A stretch of DNA of 64,000 nucleotides from an uncultured Clostridia bacterium. GTDB lineage: Bacteria > Bacillota > Clostridia > Lachnospirales > Lachnospiraceae. The DNA lies in the NCBI GenBank assembly GCA_947385955.1, contig CANDNA010000006.1, positions 87,345-151,344 on the forward strand, written 5' to 3'. The notes under the pieces were generated by a model. It did not search any database. It was not told the DNA's origin and saw nothing but the letters and a program-made list of their open reading frames with translations. Below are positions 1 to 9,269 of this stretch, one piece after another. Positions within the stretch are counted from its first letter, which is position 1, and every line of letters starts with the position of its first letter. The position numbers were made by a program, and so were the translations under genes.

Positions 1-345
1 ACCACCTGTACCCAGCAGTGTACCGCCAAAATACCGGGTTACCACCGCCGCCACATTGGTCAGCCCTTCCCCCTTCAGCACTTCCAGCATGGGCCTGCCT
101 GCCGTACCGCCGGGTTCCCCGTCATCGCTGTACCGCTCCATCTCTTCCTCCCTGAGCAGATAGGCAAAGCAATTATGCCTTGCATCATAATATTTTCTGC
201 GGATGTCGTCGATAAAGGCAAGTGCTTCTTCCTGGGACGCCGCCGGCTGCAGCGAGGCTATAAATCTGGATTTTTTCTCCACGATCTCTCCATATCCGGC
301 CCCCCTGATCATGCGGCACTCAGATGCCTGTCTGTGTTTTTCCAT
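1..345 (-). CDS. yigZ: YigZ/IMPACT family protein (partial, 3' end outside window)
   Basis: Reading the minus strand from an ATG at 345 gives 115 codons with no stop before the window edge, so the C-terminal part is missing. The visible part has the hallmarks of the YigZ/YvyE (UPF0029, IMPACT N-terminal) family: KSRFIA near residue 25, ARHNCFAY near residue 60, DDGEPGGTAGRP near residue 80 and VTRYFGGTLLGTGG at the edge. An AGGAGAGG ribosome site lies just upstream of the start. The family is linked to translation regulation, but its biochemical role is not settled. It is divergent from the penicillin-binding protein gene. Host gene, family assignment firm. Confidence 0.9.
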   Translation of the reverse strand, partial: MEKHRQASECRMIRGAGYGEIVEKKSRFIASLQPAASQEEALAFIDDIRRKYYDARHNCFAYLLREEEMERYSDDGEPGGTAGRPMLEVLKGEGLTNVAAVVTRYFGGTLLGTGG

Positions 346-547
346 CCTTTTGCCTCTCCTTTACAGTATCCGCCTCTGCCGCCTGCTGATACGGCCTGAC
401 TTTTTCTTAGCATAACAGTTTTTTTCAGATTATGCAAATCATGCCGGGTTTTTATCTCCGGTTGACAGGGGCGCATATGGTCAGGCAGTCCATACCGCAT
501 AAAAAGGGCTCCAAATGTTAACAATTTCTAATGAATCAGGAAAAACC

Positions 548-576
548 TTTATTTACTCCACATAGTTTGTTATAAT
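548..576 (+). promoter_or_regulatory. SigA-type promoter of the PBP1a gene, extended -10
   Basis: TATAAT at 571-576 is preceded by TGT (568-570), an extended -10. A weak -35 (TTTATT, 548-553) lies 17 bases upstream. The promoter is about 60 bases before the chosen start of the penicillin-binding protein gene. Confidence 0.65.
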
Positions 577-637
577 GAACGTTGGTCATCCTATTATGCA
601 TAAGCAATCCACATTTCATTTTCAGGAGGCAATATTC

Positions 638-3469
638 ATGAATTATGGAAAAAAGGGAATACGTAAAAAGAAAAAAGCGCTTCACTCCACTTCTGTAAAG
701 CTGGGGCGCAAACTTACGCTTCTTATAACAAAAGCGGTCCTCACCGGCATCCTTGCCATAGCCGTCATCGGGATCAGTGCCGGCATCGGGGTATTCCGCG
801 GTATTTTAAGCTCCGCACCGGATATTTCACACATCGACGTTTCTCCCACCGGGTTCTCCACCTTTGTCTATGATTCCGAAGGGCATGAACTGGAAAAGCT
901 GGTGGCGGCAGATTCCAACCGAATCCCGGTTACGATGGAACAGATCCCGGAAGATCTGGCACATGCCTTTGTAGCCATTGAGGATGCCCGGTTTTATGAG
1001 CACAACGGCATCGACATCAAGGGGATCATCCGTGCCGGTTTTATTGCCATCAAAGACCGGGATCTGTCTCAGGGCGCCAGTACCATTACACAGCAGCTTC
1101 TGAAAAACAATGTGTTCGAAGGCTGGACAGACGAAACCACCATCGAAAGCATCAAACGTAAAATTCAGGAACAATATCTTGCACTGGAACTGGAGAAAAT
1201 CATGGACAAGGACAAGATATTGGAAAATTATATGAATACCATCAATCTGGGCCAGAATACTCTGGGTGTCCAGGCAGCTTCCCTGCGCTATTTCGGCAAA
1301 CCGGTTTATGAACTGGAACTGTCGGAATGTGCGGTGATTGCAGGCATTACCCAGAATCCGTCCAAATACAATCCGATCTCCCATCCTGAAGAAAATGTAA
1401 AACGCCAGAAAACCGTCCTGGCCTATATGCTGGAGCAGGGCTATATCACACAGGAGGAATATGACGAAGCCATTGAGGACGATGTCTATTCCCGAATCCA
1501 GACCGTGAATGAAAAATCCGAAGATGATTCCGTGTATACATACTTTGTGGATGCACTCACTCAGGATGTGCTGGATGATCTTGTCAATGTGGCCGGCTAT
1601 AATGAAACACAGGCTTACAATCTGCTCTACAGCGGCGGCCTGAGCATCTATTCCACTCAGGACAGCGCCATCCAGGCGATCTGCGACGAAGCATTTTCCA
1701 ATCCGGATAACTTTCCCGCAGACACCAAATGGTATCTGAATTATGAGCTTTCCATCAAAAAGAAAAGCGGTGAAGTGGAAAACCACAGCTCCGAAATGCT
1801 GAAAGCCTATTTCCGACAGGAAAAAAGCTCTTTTAATCTGCTCTATTCCTCTCAGGAAGAAGCCTATGAAGCCATTGAAATTTACAAAGCGGCAGTGATG
1901 CAGCCCGGTGACGAAGAAATCGGCGAATATGTTTCCCTGACACCTCAGCCGGAGGTTTCCATCACGGTAGAGGATCAGAATACCGGCTACGTGGTGGCAA
2001 TGGTAGGCGGCAGAGGGGCCAAAGAAGCCAGCCGTACTCTGAACCGCGCCACCGATACCGCACGTCAGCCCGGCTCCACCTTTAAGGTGGTTTCCACCTA
2101 TGCACCGGCACTGGACAGCGCGGGACTTACACTGGGCGACGTACAGAACGACGCTCCCTATGCCTATGCAGACGGGCGCCCGGTTTCCAACTGGTACAGT
2201 TCCGGCTACCGGGGACTGTGTTCCCTCCGGGAAGGTATCAAAGATTCCCTGAACATCGTAGCGGTAAAAACACTGACACAGATCACCCCTCAGCTTGGAT
2301 ATGACTATCTGATCAACTTCGGATTTACCACACTGAAAGACAGGTATGAAGTAAACGGCAAAGTATTTTCCGATATCCAGCAGTCCCTGGCTCTGGGCGG
2401 CATCACAATGGGTGTCACCAATGAGGAGCTGAACGCCGCTTATGCCACCATCGCCAATGGCGGGACCTACTACAAGCCCACCCTGTATACCAAGGTGGTG
2501 GATCATGACGGCAAAGTGATCCTGGACAACACCAAACCGGAAAGCCACCGTGTCATCAAAGAAACCACCGCTTTCCTTCTCACGGATGCGATGGAGGATG
2601 TGGTCACATCCGGTACCGGCGGTTCTGTCAACTTCGGCAATATGGCCATCGCCGGAAAGACCGGAACTACCTCCGATTATAACGATGTATGGTTTGCAGG
2701 ATACACGCCTTACTATACGGCTACCACCTGGGCCGGCTATGACAACAATACAAAGCTGACCGGCTCCGAAAAGAATCTGGCAAAGGTACTGTGGCGCGCC
2801 GTCATGTCCAAAATTCATGAAGAACTGCCAAATCAGTCCTTTAACCGGCCTTCCGGCATTGTCAGCGCCACCATATGCAGCCAGTCAGGCAGGCTGCCCA
2901 TATCGGGCCTGTGCGACGGCTCTCTGAAAAGCGAATATTTTGCCGAGGGTACCGTACCGTCAGAAAGCTGTGATGTCCACTATTCCGGTATGGTCTGCGC
3001 CTACAGCATGCTGCCGGCTGCCGACGACTGTCCTTTCAGTATGCCCGGCACACTGACACTGCTTCCGGAACGGCTGGAAGGCGGCGGTACGGCCCGTAAA
3101 TCCTCTGCCGCCGACCCGGCCACCGATCCTCTGCAGACAGGAGAAGACCCTCTGCTGAATGCAAATATTGAAAAATGCCAGCACAATGCAGAGTTTATGG
3201 TTCAGCCCGGCGCTGACCTGCTGATTGAACAGCAGCGTCAGGAGCTGATCCTGAATGCACAGCAAAACGGTATTACCCTGCCGGAGTCCATCACCAATCC
3301 ACTGGGGCTTCCTGTGATTCCCGGTACCACGACGCCGATTCCGGGCATTCCCGGACTGGATATACCGATTACCGATCCACAGGTTCCTGTGGTACCGGAT
3401 CCCGGCATACCTGTCACACCGACTCCGGATCCGGCAGTTCCGGCAGCACCGGCTGCGCCGGTTTCGTAA
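638..3469 (+). CDS. Class A penicillin-binding protein (PBP1a-like, bifunctional)
   Basis: This bifunctional peptidoglycan synthase would polymerise glycan strands and cross-link stem peptides at the outer face of the membrane. The ATG at 638 is preferred over the in-frame ATG at 575 because AGGAGG (624-629) precedes it; it gives 943 residues. In order: a very basic cytosolic start, one transmembrane helix at about 25-50, a GT51 transglycosylase domain with EDARFYEHNGID and ASTITQQLLKN, then a transpeptidase domain with the SxxK serine (GSTFK, about residue 480), an SLN motif (about 537) and KTGTT (about 674). The last roughly 100 residues are a Pro/Thr/Val-rich low-complexity tail, common in Clostridia. 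Monocistronic, with its own promoter and terminator. Confidence 0.95.
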   Translation: MNYGKKGIRKKKKALHSTSVKLGRKLTLLITKAVLTGILAIAVIGISAGIGVFRGILSSAPDISHIDVSPTGFSTFVYDSEGHELEKLVAADSNRIPVTMEQIPEDLAHAFVAIEDARFYEHNGIDIKGIIRAGFIAIKDRDLSQGASTITQQLLKNNVFEGWTDETTIESIKRKIQEQYLALELEKIMDKDKILENYMNTINLGQNTLGVQAASLRYFGKPVYELELSECAVIAGITQNPSKYNPISHPEENVKRQKTVLAYMLEQGYITQEEYDEAIEDDVYSRIQTVNEKSEDDSVYTYFVDALTQDVLDDLVNVAGYNETQAYNLLYSGGLSIYSTQDSAIQAICDEAFSNPDNFPADTKWYLNYELSIKKKSGEVENHSSEMLKAYFRQEKSSFNLLYSSQEEAYEAIEIYKAAVMQPGDEEIGEYVSLTPQPEVSITVEDQNTGYVVAMVGGRGAKEASRTLNRATDTARQPGSTFKVVSTYAPALDSAGLTLGDVQNDAPYAYADGRPVSNWYSSGYRGLCSLREGIKDSLNIVAVKTLTQITPQLGYDYLINFGFTTLKDRYEVNGKVFSDIQQSLALGGITMGVTNEELNAAYATIANGGTYYKPTLYTKVVDHDGKVILDNTKPESHRVIKETTAFLLTDAMEDVVTSGTGGSVNFGNMAIAGKTGTTSDYNDVWFAGYTPYYTATTWAGYDNNTKLTGSEKNLAKVLWRAVMSKIHEELPNQSFNRPSGIVSATICSQSGRLPISGLCDGSLKSEYFAEGTVPSESCDVHYSGMVCAYSMLPAADDCPFSMPGTLTLLPERLEGGGTARKSSAADPATDPLQTGEDPLLNANIEKCQHNAEFMVQPGADLLIEQQRQELILNAQQNGITLPESITNPLGLPVIPGTTTPIPGIPGLDIPITDPQVPVVPDPGIPVTPTPDPAVPAAPAAPVS

Positions 3470-3502
3470 GCGGGCAAATACCCCAGTCATCGGCATATAC
3501 CA

Positions 3503-3552
3503 AAAAGCCATAGCCGAATCCTTCTTTGAGATGGATCCTGGCTATGGCTTTT
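3503..3552. terminator. Bidirectional rho-independent terminator
   Basis: AAAAGCCATAGCC (3503-3515) pairs with GGCTATGGCTTTT (3540-3552). The stem is flanked by an A-run and a T-run, so it can end both the PBP gene and the convergent gene at 3578-3856. Confidence 0.85.
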
Positions 3553-3577
3553 ATGATTCCGGCCTGTTATGCTGTTT

Positions 3578-3856
3578 CTATGCTCTGCTGATGTTTTCGA
3601 TCTGTTCCTTCAATGCCTCTGCCCCTCTCTGAGCATCCAGTATGGCTTTGCACTGTTCTGCATATTCACCGTATTCCTCATCCTGATGGCTTTCAAAATA
3701 GGCTTTTCCGATTTCACGGTATTTCTGATCCATCACCTCTTCACAGGTATGGAGCAGATTTTTCAGGCGGGTCACTTCCGCCAGTTCCTTTGCCTTCCGG
3801 CTGATCCCCTGTCCTGTCTCTGTTACCGTTTTTTCCAGTTTGTCAAATAAATTCAT
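3578..3856 (-). CDS. Small coiled-coil protein, unknown function
   Basis: The 92-residue start at 3856 (MNLFDKLEK) is chosen over the longer frame because GGAGGAAAG sits just before it. The protein is charged and helical with heptad-like spacing and has no signal peptide or membrane segment. It resembles the N-terminal part of a group of clostridial proteins that begin MxxFDKLxxT and end in a zinc ribbon, but here no cysteine pairs follow, so the ribbon is absent. It lies 46 bases downstream of the TetR regulator and could be cotranscribed with it. No function can be given. Confidence 0.7.
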   Translation of the reverse strand: MNLFDKLEKTVTETGQGISRKAKELAEVTRLKNLLHTCEEVMDQKYREIGKAYFESHQDEEYGEYAEQCKAILDAQRGAEALKEQIENISRA

Positions 3857-3902
3857 CGTTCTTTCCTCCTGTTCTGACCCGCACCTGTCTCTTATGGGTT
3901 CT

Positions 3903-4466
3903 TTACTCCATCTCTCTGATAATTTCATATAAAGAGTGGTCCTTGATATAATTAAACAGATCCCGCATCTCCTGGGGAGATACAATCATACCGTCCCGTA
4001 TCCAGACGATAAAAATAAAACCAAGAAATTCCGAATAATATCTTGCCAGTGTTTCATGGGACAGCAGCTTATATCTGGACACCTTGTTATCCGAATATTC
4101 TCTGATAAAATCCAGCAGAATCTCATACAGGCTGTCTTTTACAATGCTTTCAAAAGAGTTCTGCCCCTGCAGGCGGTAGACCCTGCCATAAAACTCCTTA
4201 TCCTCCAACATCCGGACAAATATCAGCACCACCGCATCATCCAGCATATCATTCTGTATCAGCGGCTTTACCGGTACGATTACCTCGGACTTGAAAATAT
4301 ATTCCAGAAGCTGATATTTATCCTGAAAATGGTTGTAAAAAGTAGGACGGATCACCCCTGCTCCTTCTGCAATTTCCTGTATCGTGATTTTCTCGATCGG
4401 TATTCTTTTGGCCAGTTCCTTAAAGCTGTCGATCAGTCGTTTTTCTACATTTTCTTTTCTGCGCAT
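3903..4466 (-). CDS. TetR/AcrR family transcriptional regulator
   Basis: The 187-residue protein has a TetR-type helix-turn-helix at residues about 8-55: KITIQEIAEGAGVIRPTFYNHF carries the typical turn and the YxHF motif. The rest is the helical ligand-binding and dimerisation half. The start at 4466 almost abuts the xpt stop (4469), suggesting cotranscription with xpt. Ligand and targets cannot be read from sequence. Host gene. Confidence 0.88.
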   Translation of the reverse strand: MRRKENVEKRLIDSFKELAKRIPIEKITIQEIAEGAGVIRPTFYNHFQDKYQLLEYIFKSEVIVPVKPLIQNDMLDDAVVLIFVRMLEDKEFYGRVYRLQGQNSFESIVKDSLYEILLDFIREYSDNKVSRYKLLSHETLARYYSEFLGFIFIVWIRDGMIVSPQEMRDLFNYIKDHSLYEIIREME

Positions 4467-4468
4467 GA

Positions 4469-5047
4469 TTACCTCCGGAATGTGATTTCCCCGGTAGCCG
4501 CATCCATACCGTCCACAACAGCCAGTGATTCCACACGGATGCCCTGCTCCCGCAGCCGCCTGCCGCCCTCCTGAAAGCCTTTTTCGATAACGATTCCCAC
4601 ACCTTCGATACCGGCTCCGGCGCTTTTCACCAGTTCAATCAAACCGGATACTGCACAGCCGTTTGCCAGAAAATCATCTATAATCAGCACATGATCGTCT
4701 TTTGACAAAAATTTTGTCGATACGATCACATCATATACCCTGTTATGCGTATACGAACGCACACCGGCCGTATAAACCTCACCATCCAGATTGAGACTCC
4801 GGGACTTCTTTGCAAATACCACCGGTACCCCGAAATACTGAGCCGCAATACAGGCAATCCCAATGCCGGATGCCTCTATCGTCAGTATTTTCGTAATCCT
4901 GTCACCGGGAAACAGACGGCGGAACTCCTTTCCGATCTCATTGTACAGTCCGATATCCAACTGATGATTCAGAAAACTGTCCACCTTCAGCACATTTCCC
5001 TCTTTTACCCTTCCGTCCCTGCGTATTCTCTCTTCCAGCAGCTTCAT
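4469..5047 (-). CDS. xpt: Xanthine phosphoribosyltransferase
   Basis: At 192 residues this is the usual length for Xpt, which converts xanthine and PRPP to XMP in purine salvage. It shows the family start (MKLLEERI), [12 protein letters not shown], and a PRPP-binding loop [13 protein letters not shown] at about residues 125-137. No purine-riboswitch core was seen in the 120 bases upstream, unlike Bacillus xpt. Cytosolic host gene, likely first in an operon with the TetR gene. Confidence 0.93.
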   Translation of the reverse strand: MKLLEERIRRDGRVKEGNVLKVDSFLNHQLDIGLYNEIGKEFRRLFPGDRITKILTIEASGIGIACIAAQYFGVPVVFAKKSRSLNLDGEVYTAGVRSYTHNRVYDVIVSTKFLSKDDHVLIIDDFLANGCAVSGLIELVKSAGAGIEGVGIVIEKGFQEGGRRLREQGIRVESLAVVDGMDAATGEITFRR

Positions 5048-5170
5048 CGCATCTCTCCTGTCCTTTGCTCTGTCCTCTTTTGCAGTGCAGTATCTGTATC
5101 TAAAGTCCTATTAACAGGGTAACAAAAAAAAGCTGCTTTCACAAGGTTTTTATGCTATTACATATGTTAT

Positions 5171-5350
5171 TTATTTTCCCTCTTCCAACAACATACCATC
5201 TGTGATCCGTACCGTCCGCTCCGCTGCCCCTGCCACATTGGGATCATGCGTAATCATTACGATGGTATGGCCCATCTCATGCAGTTGTCCAAACAGCTTC
5301 AAAACCTCCCGGCCGCTGGCCTGATCCAGTGCTCCGGTGGGTTCGTCCGT
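5171..5350 (-). pseudogene. 3' fragment of a MacB/LolD-type ABC transporter ATPase gene
   Basis: The frame encodes only the C-terminal third of an ABC ATPase: Walker B with D-loop (DEPTGALD), then an H-loop region (GHTIVMITHDP) and the usual ending RITDGML. Walker A, the Q-loop and the LSGGQ signature are missing. Upstream of Walker B (about 5350) the sequence abruptly stops resembling the family, though the frame stays open by chance to 5599. The most economical reading is that the mobile element inserted here and carried the 5' part away to its far end. Confidence 0.75.
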
Positions 5351-5643
5351 AAAATGTACCCCACTCCCGCAATCCCTTGTAAACACTGGCTTTAACGGCA
5401 TACAAAAGTGTGTATTGTGTTCTGTTTTTCTGTCTTTTCCCAAAAGAAAAAGCATGACCGCAGCCATACTCTGACATTTTTCTGTTTCTTCATTATCTAT
5501 ATGTGTGTTTCTATCCTGCCCCGGAGATTCTGTGATTTCCGGCTTATATTGTTTTACAGGATATGTACTCAGATCTCTCTGCCAACGACCAACAGGCATA
5601 CTTTTCTGTATGCTGGCTGTCGGTTCTTACCTTAAAGGCTATG
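5351..5643. other. Junction region without a convincing gene
   Basis: These 293 bases separate the ABC fragment from tnpC. They are more AT-rich than the element and carry only short chance frames. The left attachment site should lie here, but no direct repeat can be identified with only one element end visible. Confidence 0.5.
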
Positions 5644-6027
5644 TTACAGATTCCGGAGCAGTTCCCTGTTCTTCCGCCCCAGCGCTTTTTTCAGCTTTTC
5701 GTTCTCCTGCCGCAGTTCCTCCATTTCCTGCTGCATTGCCCTGACCTGTTTCTGCAGCGACTGGATCTCATTGTTCATCGCCATGTCAAGGATGTTTTTC
5801 CTCGGATGGCTCATGCCGCCCTGCTGTTCCTGCACCTTGTCCAGCGTCTGGCGCACCGGCTGGTTTTTGTAGAAAAAGCCTCTTGAAAGCCCTGTTTTTT
5901 CCATCAGCTTTGGGACCGTGACCTTTTCCCCTTCATCCATCAGTTCAAAGATTGCTTTCCTCGCCCTCTCGATCTTCTCATCGCTGGCTTTCCTGTTACA
6001 TTCCAGCATCTTCTCGTATTTGCTCAT
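5644..6027 (-). CDS. tnpC: TnpC-like protein of Tn554-type transposons (DUF6262-like)
   Basis: The start at 6027 (MSKYEKMLECN) follows GGGAGGAAGA and gives 127 residues, close to the 125 of Tn554 TnpC. The N-terminal half resembles a helix-turn-helix (VTVPKLMEKTGLSRGFFYKN). The C-terminal half is a coiled coil rich in Q, E and K (residues about 85-120). In Tn554 this accessory protein influences the frequency and orientation of transposition. Its 5' end overlaps the end of the upstream recombinase gene by 32 bases, so the genes are probably translationally coupled. Confidence 0.8.
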   Translation of the reverse strand: MSKYEKMLECNRKASDEKIERARKAIFELMDEGEKVTVPKLMEKTGLSRGFFYKNQPVRQTLDKVQEQQGGMSHPRKNILDMAMNNEIQSLQKQVRAMQQEMEELRQENEKLKKALGRKNRELLRNL

Positions 6028-7516
6028 ATTCTTCCTCCCATCCGTCCAGATTCTGCAGGATGATCTCCGACAGCATGTTCCTGACCTCCCGTGTCTCATC
6101 CGCCAGCGTCTGGTTGCTCATCTTCCTGTAATATTTCACGTTCTGGACGCTGCTGTGTCCCAGCAGCTTGGCGATGGTGAAATCGTCCAGATGCATCTCC
6201 GTCAGCTTCACCCCGTAATAATGCCGGTACATATGGCTCCCGAAACCGAACAGCCTGCCATTGTCATCCCGCAGGTTCTCCTTATGGATCATCTCCACCA
6301 CCTTGTTCTGGAGCCGGTTATATGGCAGGGGATTCTCTGGGTTCTTATCGTCCACAAAGATGAACCTGGTCGGCCCGTGCTGTTCCTCCGTGTAAGCTAT
6401 CGCCCTGCGGATCAGTTCCGCAAGCTCGCGGCTCACCGGCTTTTCAAAGGTCTTGGTTTTCATCTGCCGTATCCTTATGATCGTTTCCACGCCGCTCTCG
6501 TACAGGCAGTCCGTCTGGAGCGTCAGTGTGTCGGAGATCCGGGTGCCCAGCATCTGGTGGATGACCATCGCCCTGGCGATCTGCTCATCCATCTTCACGA
6601 TCCCTGCGTTCAGCCTCTGCAGCTCGTCATCAGAATATACCCTGAATTCCGGCTGGCGGGCAGGCGGGATATCCCGGTTCAGGAACAGCAGCTCCAGGTT
6701 GTCATAGCCGCATGCCTTGCCAATGCTTTCCAGGATGGCCCTGAGCCTGTTCAGGTCCGCATGGAAACTCTTGGTCTCTATATCCTCTGTTTTAAGGTAT
6801 GTCAGGTATTCCTCCACGGTCTCCCTGCTGATATCCCGGCAGGACTGCACCTCTTTCTGCCTTTCGGCAAGGTATTTTGACAGGCGGCGCATTGCCGTCA
6901 TCTCCTTCTGTACGCAGGCGATCGCTTCTTTCTGGAGGTTCAGGTATATGCCTTTTTTCAGTTCCTCCCGTATCCCAGGCTGTGATATTTTTGTGAAATT
7001 GACTGTCCTGTAATTCTTGATGGGATTCGCCCTGACCATGATGTCCAGCCTGTCAAGCTCCCATATGTCTTTTTCTGTCTCATCCCCCTGGGTGCCACCC
7101 TGCCCCGTGAATTCCAGTACCTGGATAAAATAATTGAGGAGCCTGCTGGTGCCTGCGCCCACGTTTCCATATACACCGTGTTTTTCAAATGTCAGCGGGA
7201 TGCCTTCCGACAGCATCCACCCCTTAAACTGCCGCAGCCATGTTTCCCTGTCGCGGTCGTGGAGGCTTTCCACACGTTTTGCTCGTTTCTGCAGGAATCT
7301 GCAGACTTTTTTATAAAGCTGCCTTTCCCCATAGACAGTCATCAGCGAGACGCTTTCCACCCTGTGCATGATAAAGGCTGCAAATTCTTCCCGCATCGTT
7401 TCTGCCGGGATGCCGCCCAGGTCATAGTGCGGGTCTTTTCCCATCCGCTGCCGCTGGATTTCCGTTGCCGTTTTGTAGCTTTCCATCTCTTTCAGGCTGA
7501 TCCTGTTCCCCGTCAC
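5996..7516 (-). CDS. Tyrosine recombinase, third member of the set
   Basis: The GTG start at 7516 is supported by AGGAGGGGGAGG just upstream; the product is 506 residues. The C-terminal catalytic domain shows the first Arg in LGTRISDTL (about residue 340), a Lys in RQMKTKTF, the H-x-x-R box HMYRHYYG, GHSS, and the nucleophile Tyr in NVKYYRKM near residue 475. Classical Tn554 has two recombinases (TnpA, TnpB); this is an additional one between tnpB and tnpC. It overlaps tnpB by 95 bases and tnpC by 32, consistent with a tightly coupled unit that integrates and excises the element. Confidence 0.88.
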   Translation of the reverse strand: MTGNRISLKEMESYKTATEIQRQRMGKDPHYDLGGIPAETMREEFAAFIMHRVESVSLMTVYGERQLYKKVCRFLQKRAKRVESLHDRDRETWLRQFKGWMLSEGIPLTFEKHGVYGNVGAGTSRLLNYFIQVLEFTGQGGTQGDETEKDIWELDRLDIMVRANPIKNYRTVNFTKISQPGIREELKKGIYLNLQKEAIACVQKEMTAMRRLSKYLAERQKEVQSCRDISRETVEEYLTYLKTEDIETKSFHADLNRLRAILESIGKACGYDNLELLFLNRDIPPARQPEFRVYSDDELQRLNAGIVKMDEQIARAMVIHQMLGTRISDTLTLQTDCLYESGVETIIRIRQMKTKTFEKPVSRELAELIRRAIAYTEEQHGPTRFIFVDDKNPENPLPYNRLQNKVVEMIHKENLRDDNGRLFGFGSHMYRHYYGVKLTEMHLDDFTIAKLLGHSSVQNVKYYRKMSNQTLADETREVRNMLSEIILQNLDGWEEEYEQIREDAGM

Positions 7517-9254
7517 TGCCTCCCCCTCCTTTCCTTATCTTCAGGTCGGCCGCAAGGCTGCCGTGTTCCCTGAAATATTTTTCGTTTGCTTTCTCTATCT
7601 TCTTTGGCATGTAGTCCACATACTGCTGTGTCATTTCCTCATAAACATGCCCCAGGTAATCCCTCACCCCCTGCAGGGACACCCCGCTGTCATAAAACAG
7701 GGTGGCTATGCCGTGGCGGTAGTCATGGGATTTGAAAATGTACCCGCCGCCCTTAATGCCATTCTTTTCACAGCATTCCTGCATCTTCAGCCGGAATGTG
7801 GCGCTCCGGTAGGCTTCCCCCCGGCCGTTCTTAAATACATACTCATCCGGCCCTGTCTGGTGTTTTTTCAGGTATACCATCATCAGCCGGTACAGGGCGT
7901 ATGGTATGGGTATGCGCTTGTAGCTGCGCATCTTCGTCTGGTAGACCTGTACCCAGGCATCCTTCCCCTGTATGTAATAGGCATCCCCTTTCAGCGTGCA
8001 GACCTCACTGATGCGCAGACCGATGCCCCACAGGTGCAGGTACATCAGCCGGATGTCCTCCGGGAAACCGGGGAGCTTCTGTAATATCTCCGCCCATACA
8101 TCCTCGCCCACGCTCCTGTCATTATGTCCCGGCACCACTTTTTTCAGATAGTAGTCTGCACAGAATGGTGCCCGCTCAATGTATCCCCTCGCGATCAGGA
8201 AGTTGAAAAAATGCTGGATGCTCATGACCTGCGCGTTATAGGATTTCGGCTGAAGCCCTTTGTCTGCCAGTTTCCGGAAATATCCATCCATCTGTTTCCC
8301 TGTGGCTCTGCGGACATCATCCTGCCCCGCCTGTTCTGTTTCTGAAAGGAAATTCCTTACCCATATCATCTCTACCTGGAGGACGCTGATCGACAGGTTG
8401 GTCACCCCTATCCCATAGCGCATGTATTTTTTCAGCAGGTCCCGGTTCCCTTTGTTGGCGACCTCCAGAAAGGACAATGCTTTTACCGGTTTTGCCGGGT
8501 TTAAGCGTTCCGGCTGTATGTGCAGGCGTTCCATGTACCACACGTTGGCATCCCAGCGTATCTCCGGCGCCTGCATAAAAAGCGCTTTCCTGCATAAATC
8601 TATGATCCCGGATGATGCCTTATTTTCCCCGGATGCCCGCATGGCTTCCTCAAATTCCCTCGCCAGCACAGGTTCGATCCCGTCAATGTCACCAATCCCC
8701 CTGCCAATGCAGAATCCGTACAGTTCCCTGAGCCTGTGCAGGTGTACCAGCAGCTGGTCTCCGCTGTAGTTCCCTATGACATAATGCAGGCTGTCAAAAA
8801 TCTGGCGCTTCATCTTCTCCGGCGCTTTCTGCCCGAAATCCCATGCCAGCTTATTTTTGTTGGCCGCGTTGATGAACCGTTCCGCAATCTCCGGGTCCGG
8901 ATGGTACGGCAGGAACAGGATGCTGTTTTCGTATTCCGCTGTGGGCCTTCCCCTGTCCCGCACTGCCCGCACCTGTCCTTTTATGGAGTGCAACTTGACC
9001 AGATCCATTGCCTTCATGTATGCCAGGTAAGCCGTGGAGCGAAACTGTCCCCGCAGGAACTGCTCATACGCCGCCCTCGCCGGATAGTCCAGTTCGCTGA
9101 TATGCCAGATCCCCCTGTCCTCCATGAACGCCCTGAGTTTGTTGCGGTGTGTGGGAAGTACCTCTGTGCATTCCGCCAGTTCCCTCCCCAGCTGTTCCTG
9201 TAATTGTCCTGTGTCCTCCTGCGGCAGCGCCTGCAGGTATTGGTATGCCGGCAT
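7422..9254 (-). CDS. tnpB: Tyrosine recombinase, TnpB-like
   Basis: About 610 residues, near the 630 of Tn554 TnpB. The catalytic half carries Arg in GIGLRISEVCTL, Lys in the TKMRSYKRIP segment, the box HDYRHGIAT, GHVYEEM, and a nucleophile Tyr in QQYVDYMPK. The N-terminal half is the SAM-like core-binding region. An ATG at 9254 with AAAGGGTGG upstream is preferred over the GTG at 9263. The last 30 or so residues are Gly/Asp/Gln-rich low complexity because this stretch also holds the ribosome site of the next recombinase. It starts 15 bases after tnpA ends. Confidence 0.88.
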   Translation of the reverse strand: MPAYQYLQALPQEDTGQLQEQLGRELAECTEVLPTHRNKLRAFMEDRGIWHISELDYPARAAYEQFLRGQFRSTAYLAYMKAMDLVKLHSIKGQVRAVRDRGRPTAEYENSILFLPYHPDPEIAERFINAANKNKLAWDFGQKAPEKMKRQIFDSLHYVIGNYSGDQLLVHLHRLRELYGFCIGRGIGDIDGIEPVLAREFEEAMRASGENKASSGIIDLCRKALFMQAPEIRWDANVWYMERLHIQPERLNPAKPVKALSFLEVANKGNRDLLKKYMRYGIGVTNLSISVLQVEMIWVRNFLSETEQAGQDDVRRATGKQMDGYFRKLADKGLQPKSYNAQVMSIQHFFNFLIARGYIERAPFCADYYLKKVVPGHNDRSVGEDVWAEILQKLPGFPEDIRLMYLHLWGIGLRISEVCTLKGDAYYIQGKDAWVQVYQTKMRSYKRIPIPYALYRLMMVYLKKHQTGPDEYVFKNGRGEAYRSATFRLKMQECCEKNGIKGGGYIFKSHDYRHGIATLFYDSGVSLQGVRDYLGHVYEEMTQQYVDYMPKKIEKANEKYFREHGSLAADLKIRKGGGGSDGEQDQPERDGKLQNGNGNPAAADGKRPAL

Positions 9255-9269
9255 ACCCACCACCCTTTC

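Noticed and set aside
827..2818. 663-codon open frame on the minus strand
   Set aside because: It lies wholly opposite the PBP1a gene, lacks a ribosome site and family features, and is a codon-bias shadow.
5048..5170. Purine riboswitch upstream of xpt
   Set aside because: The conserved core and pairing loops were looked for and not found.
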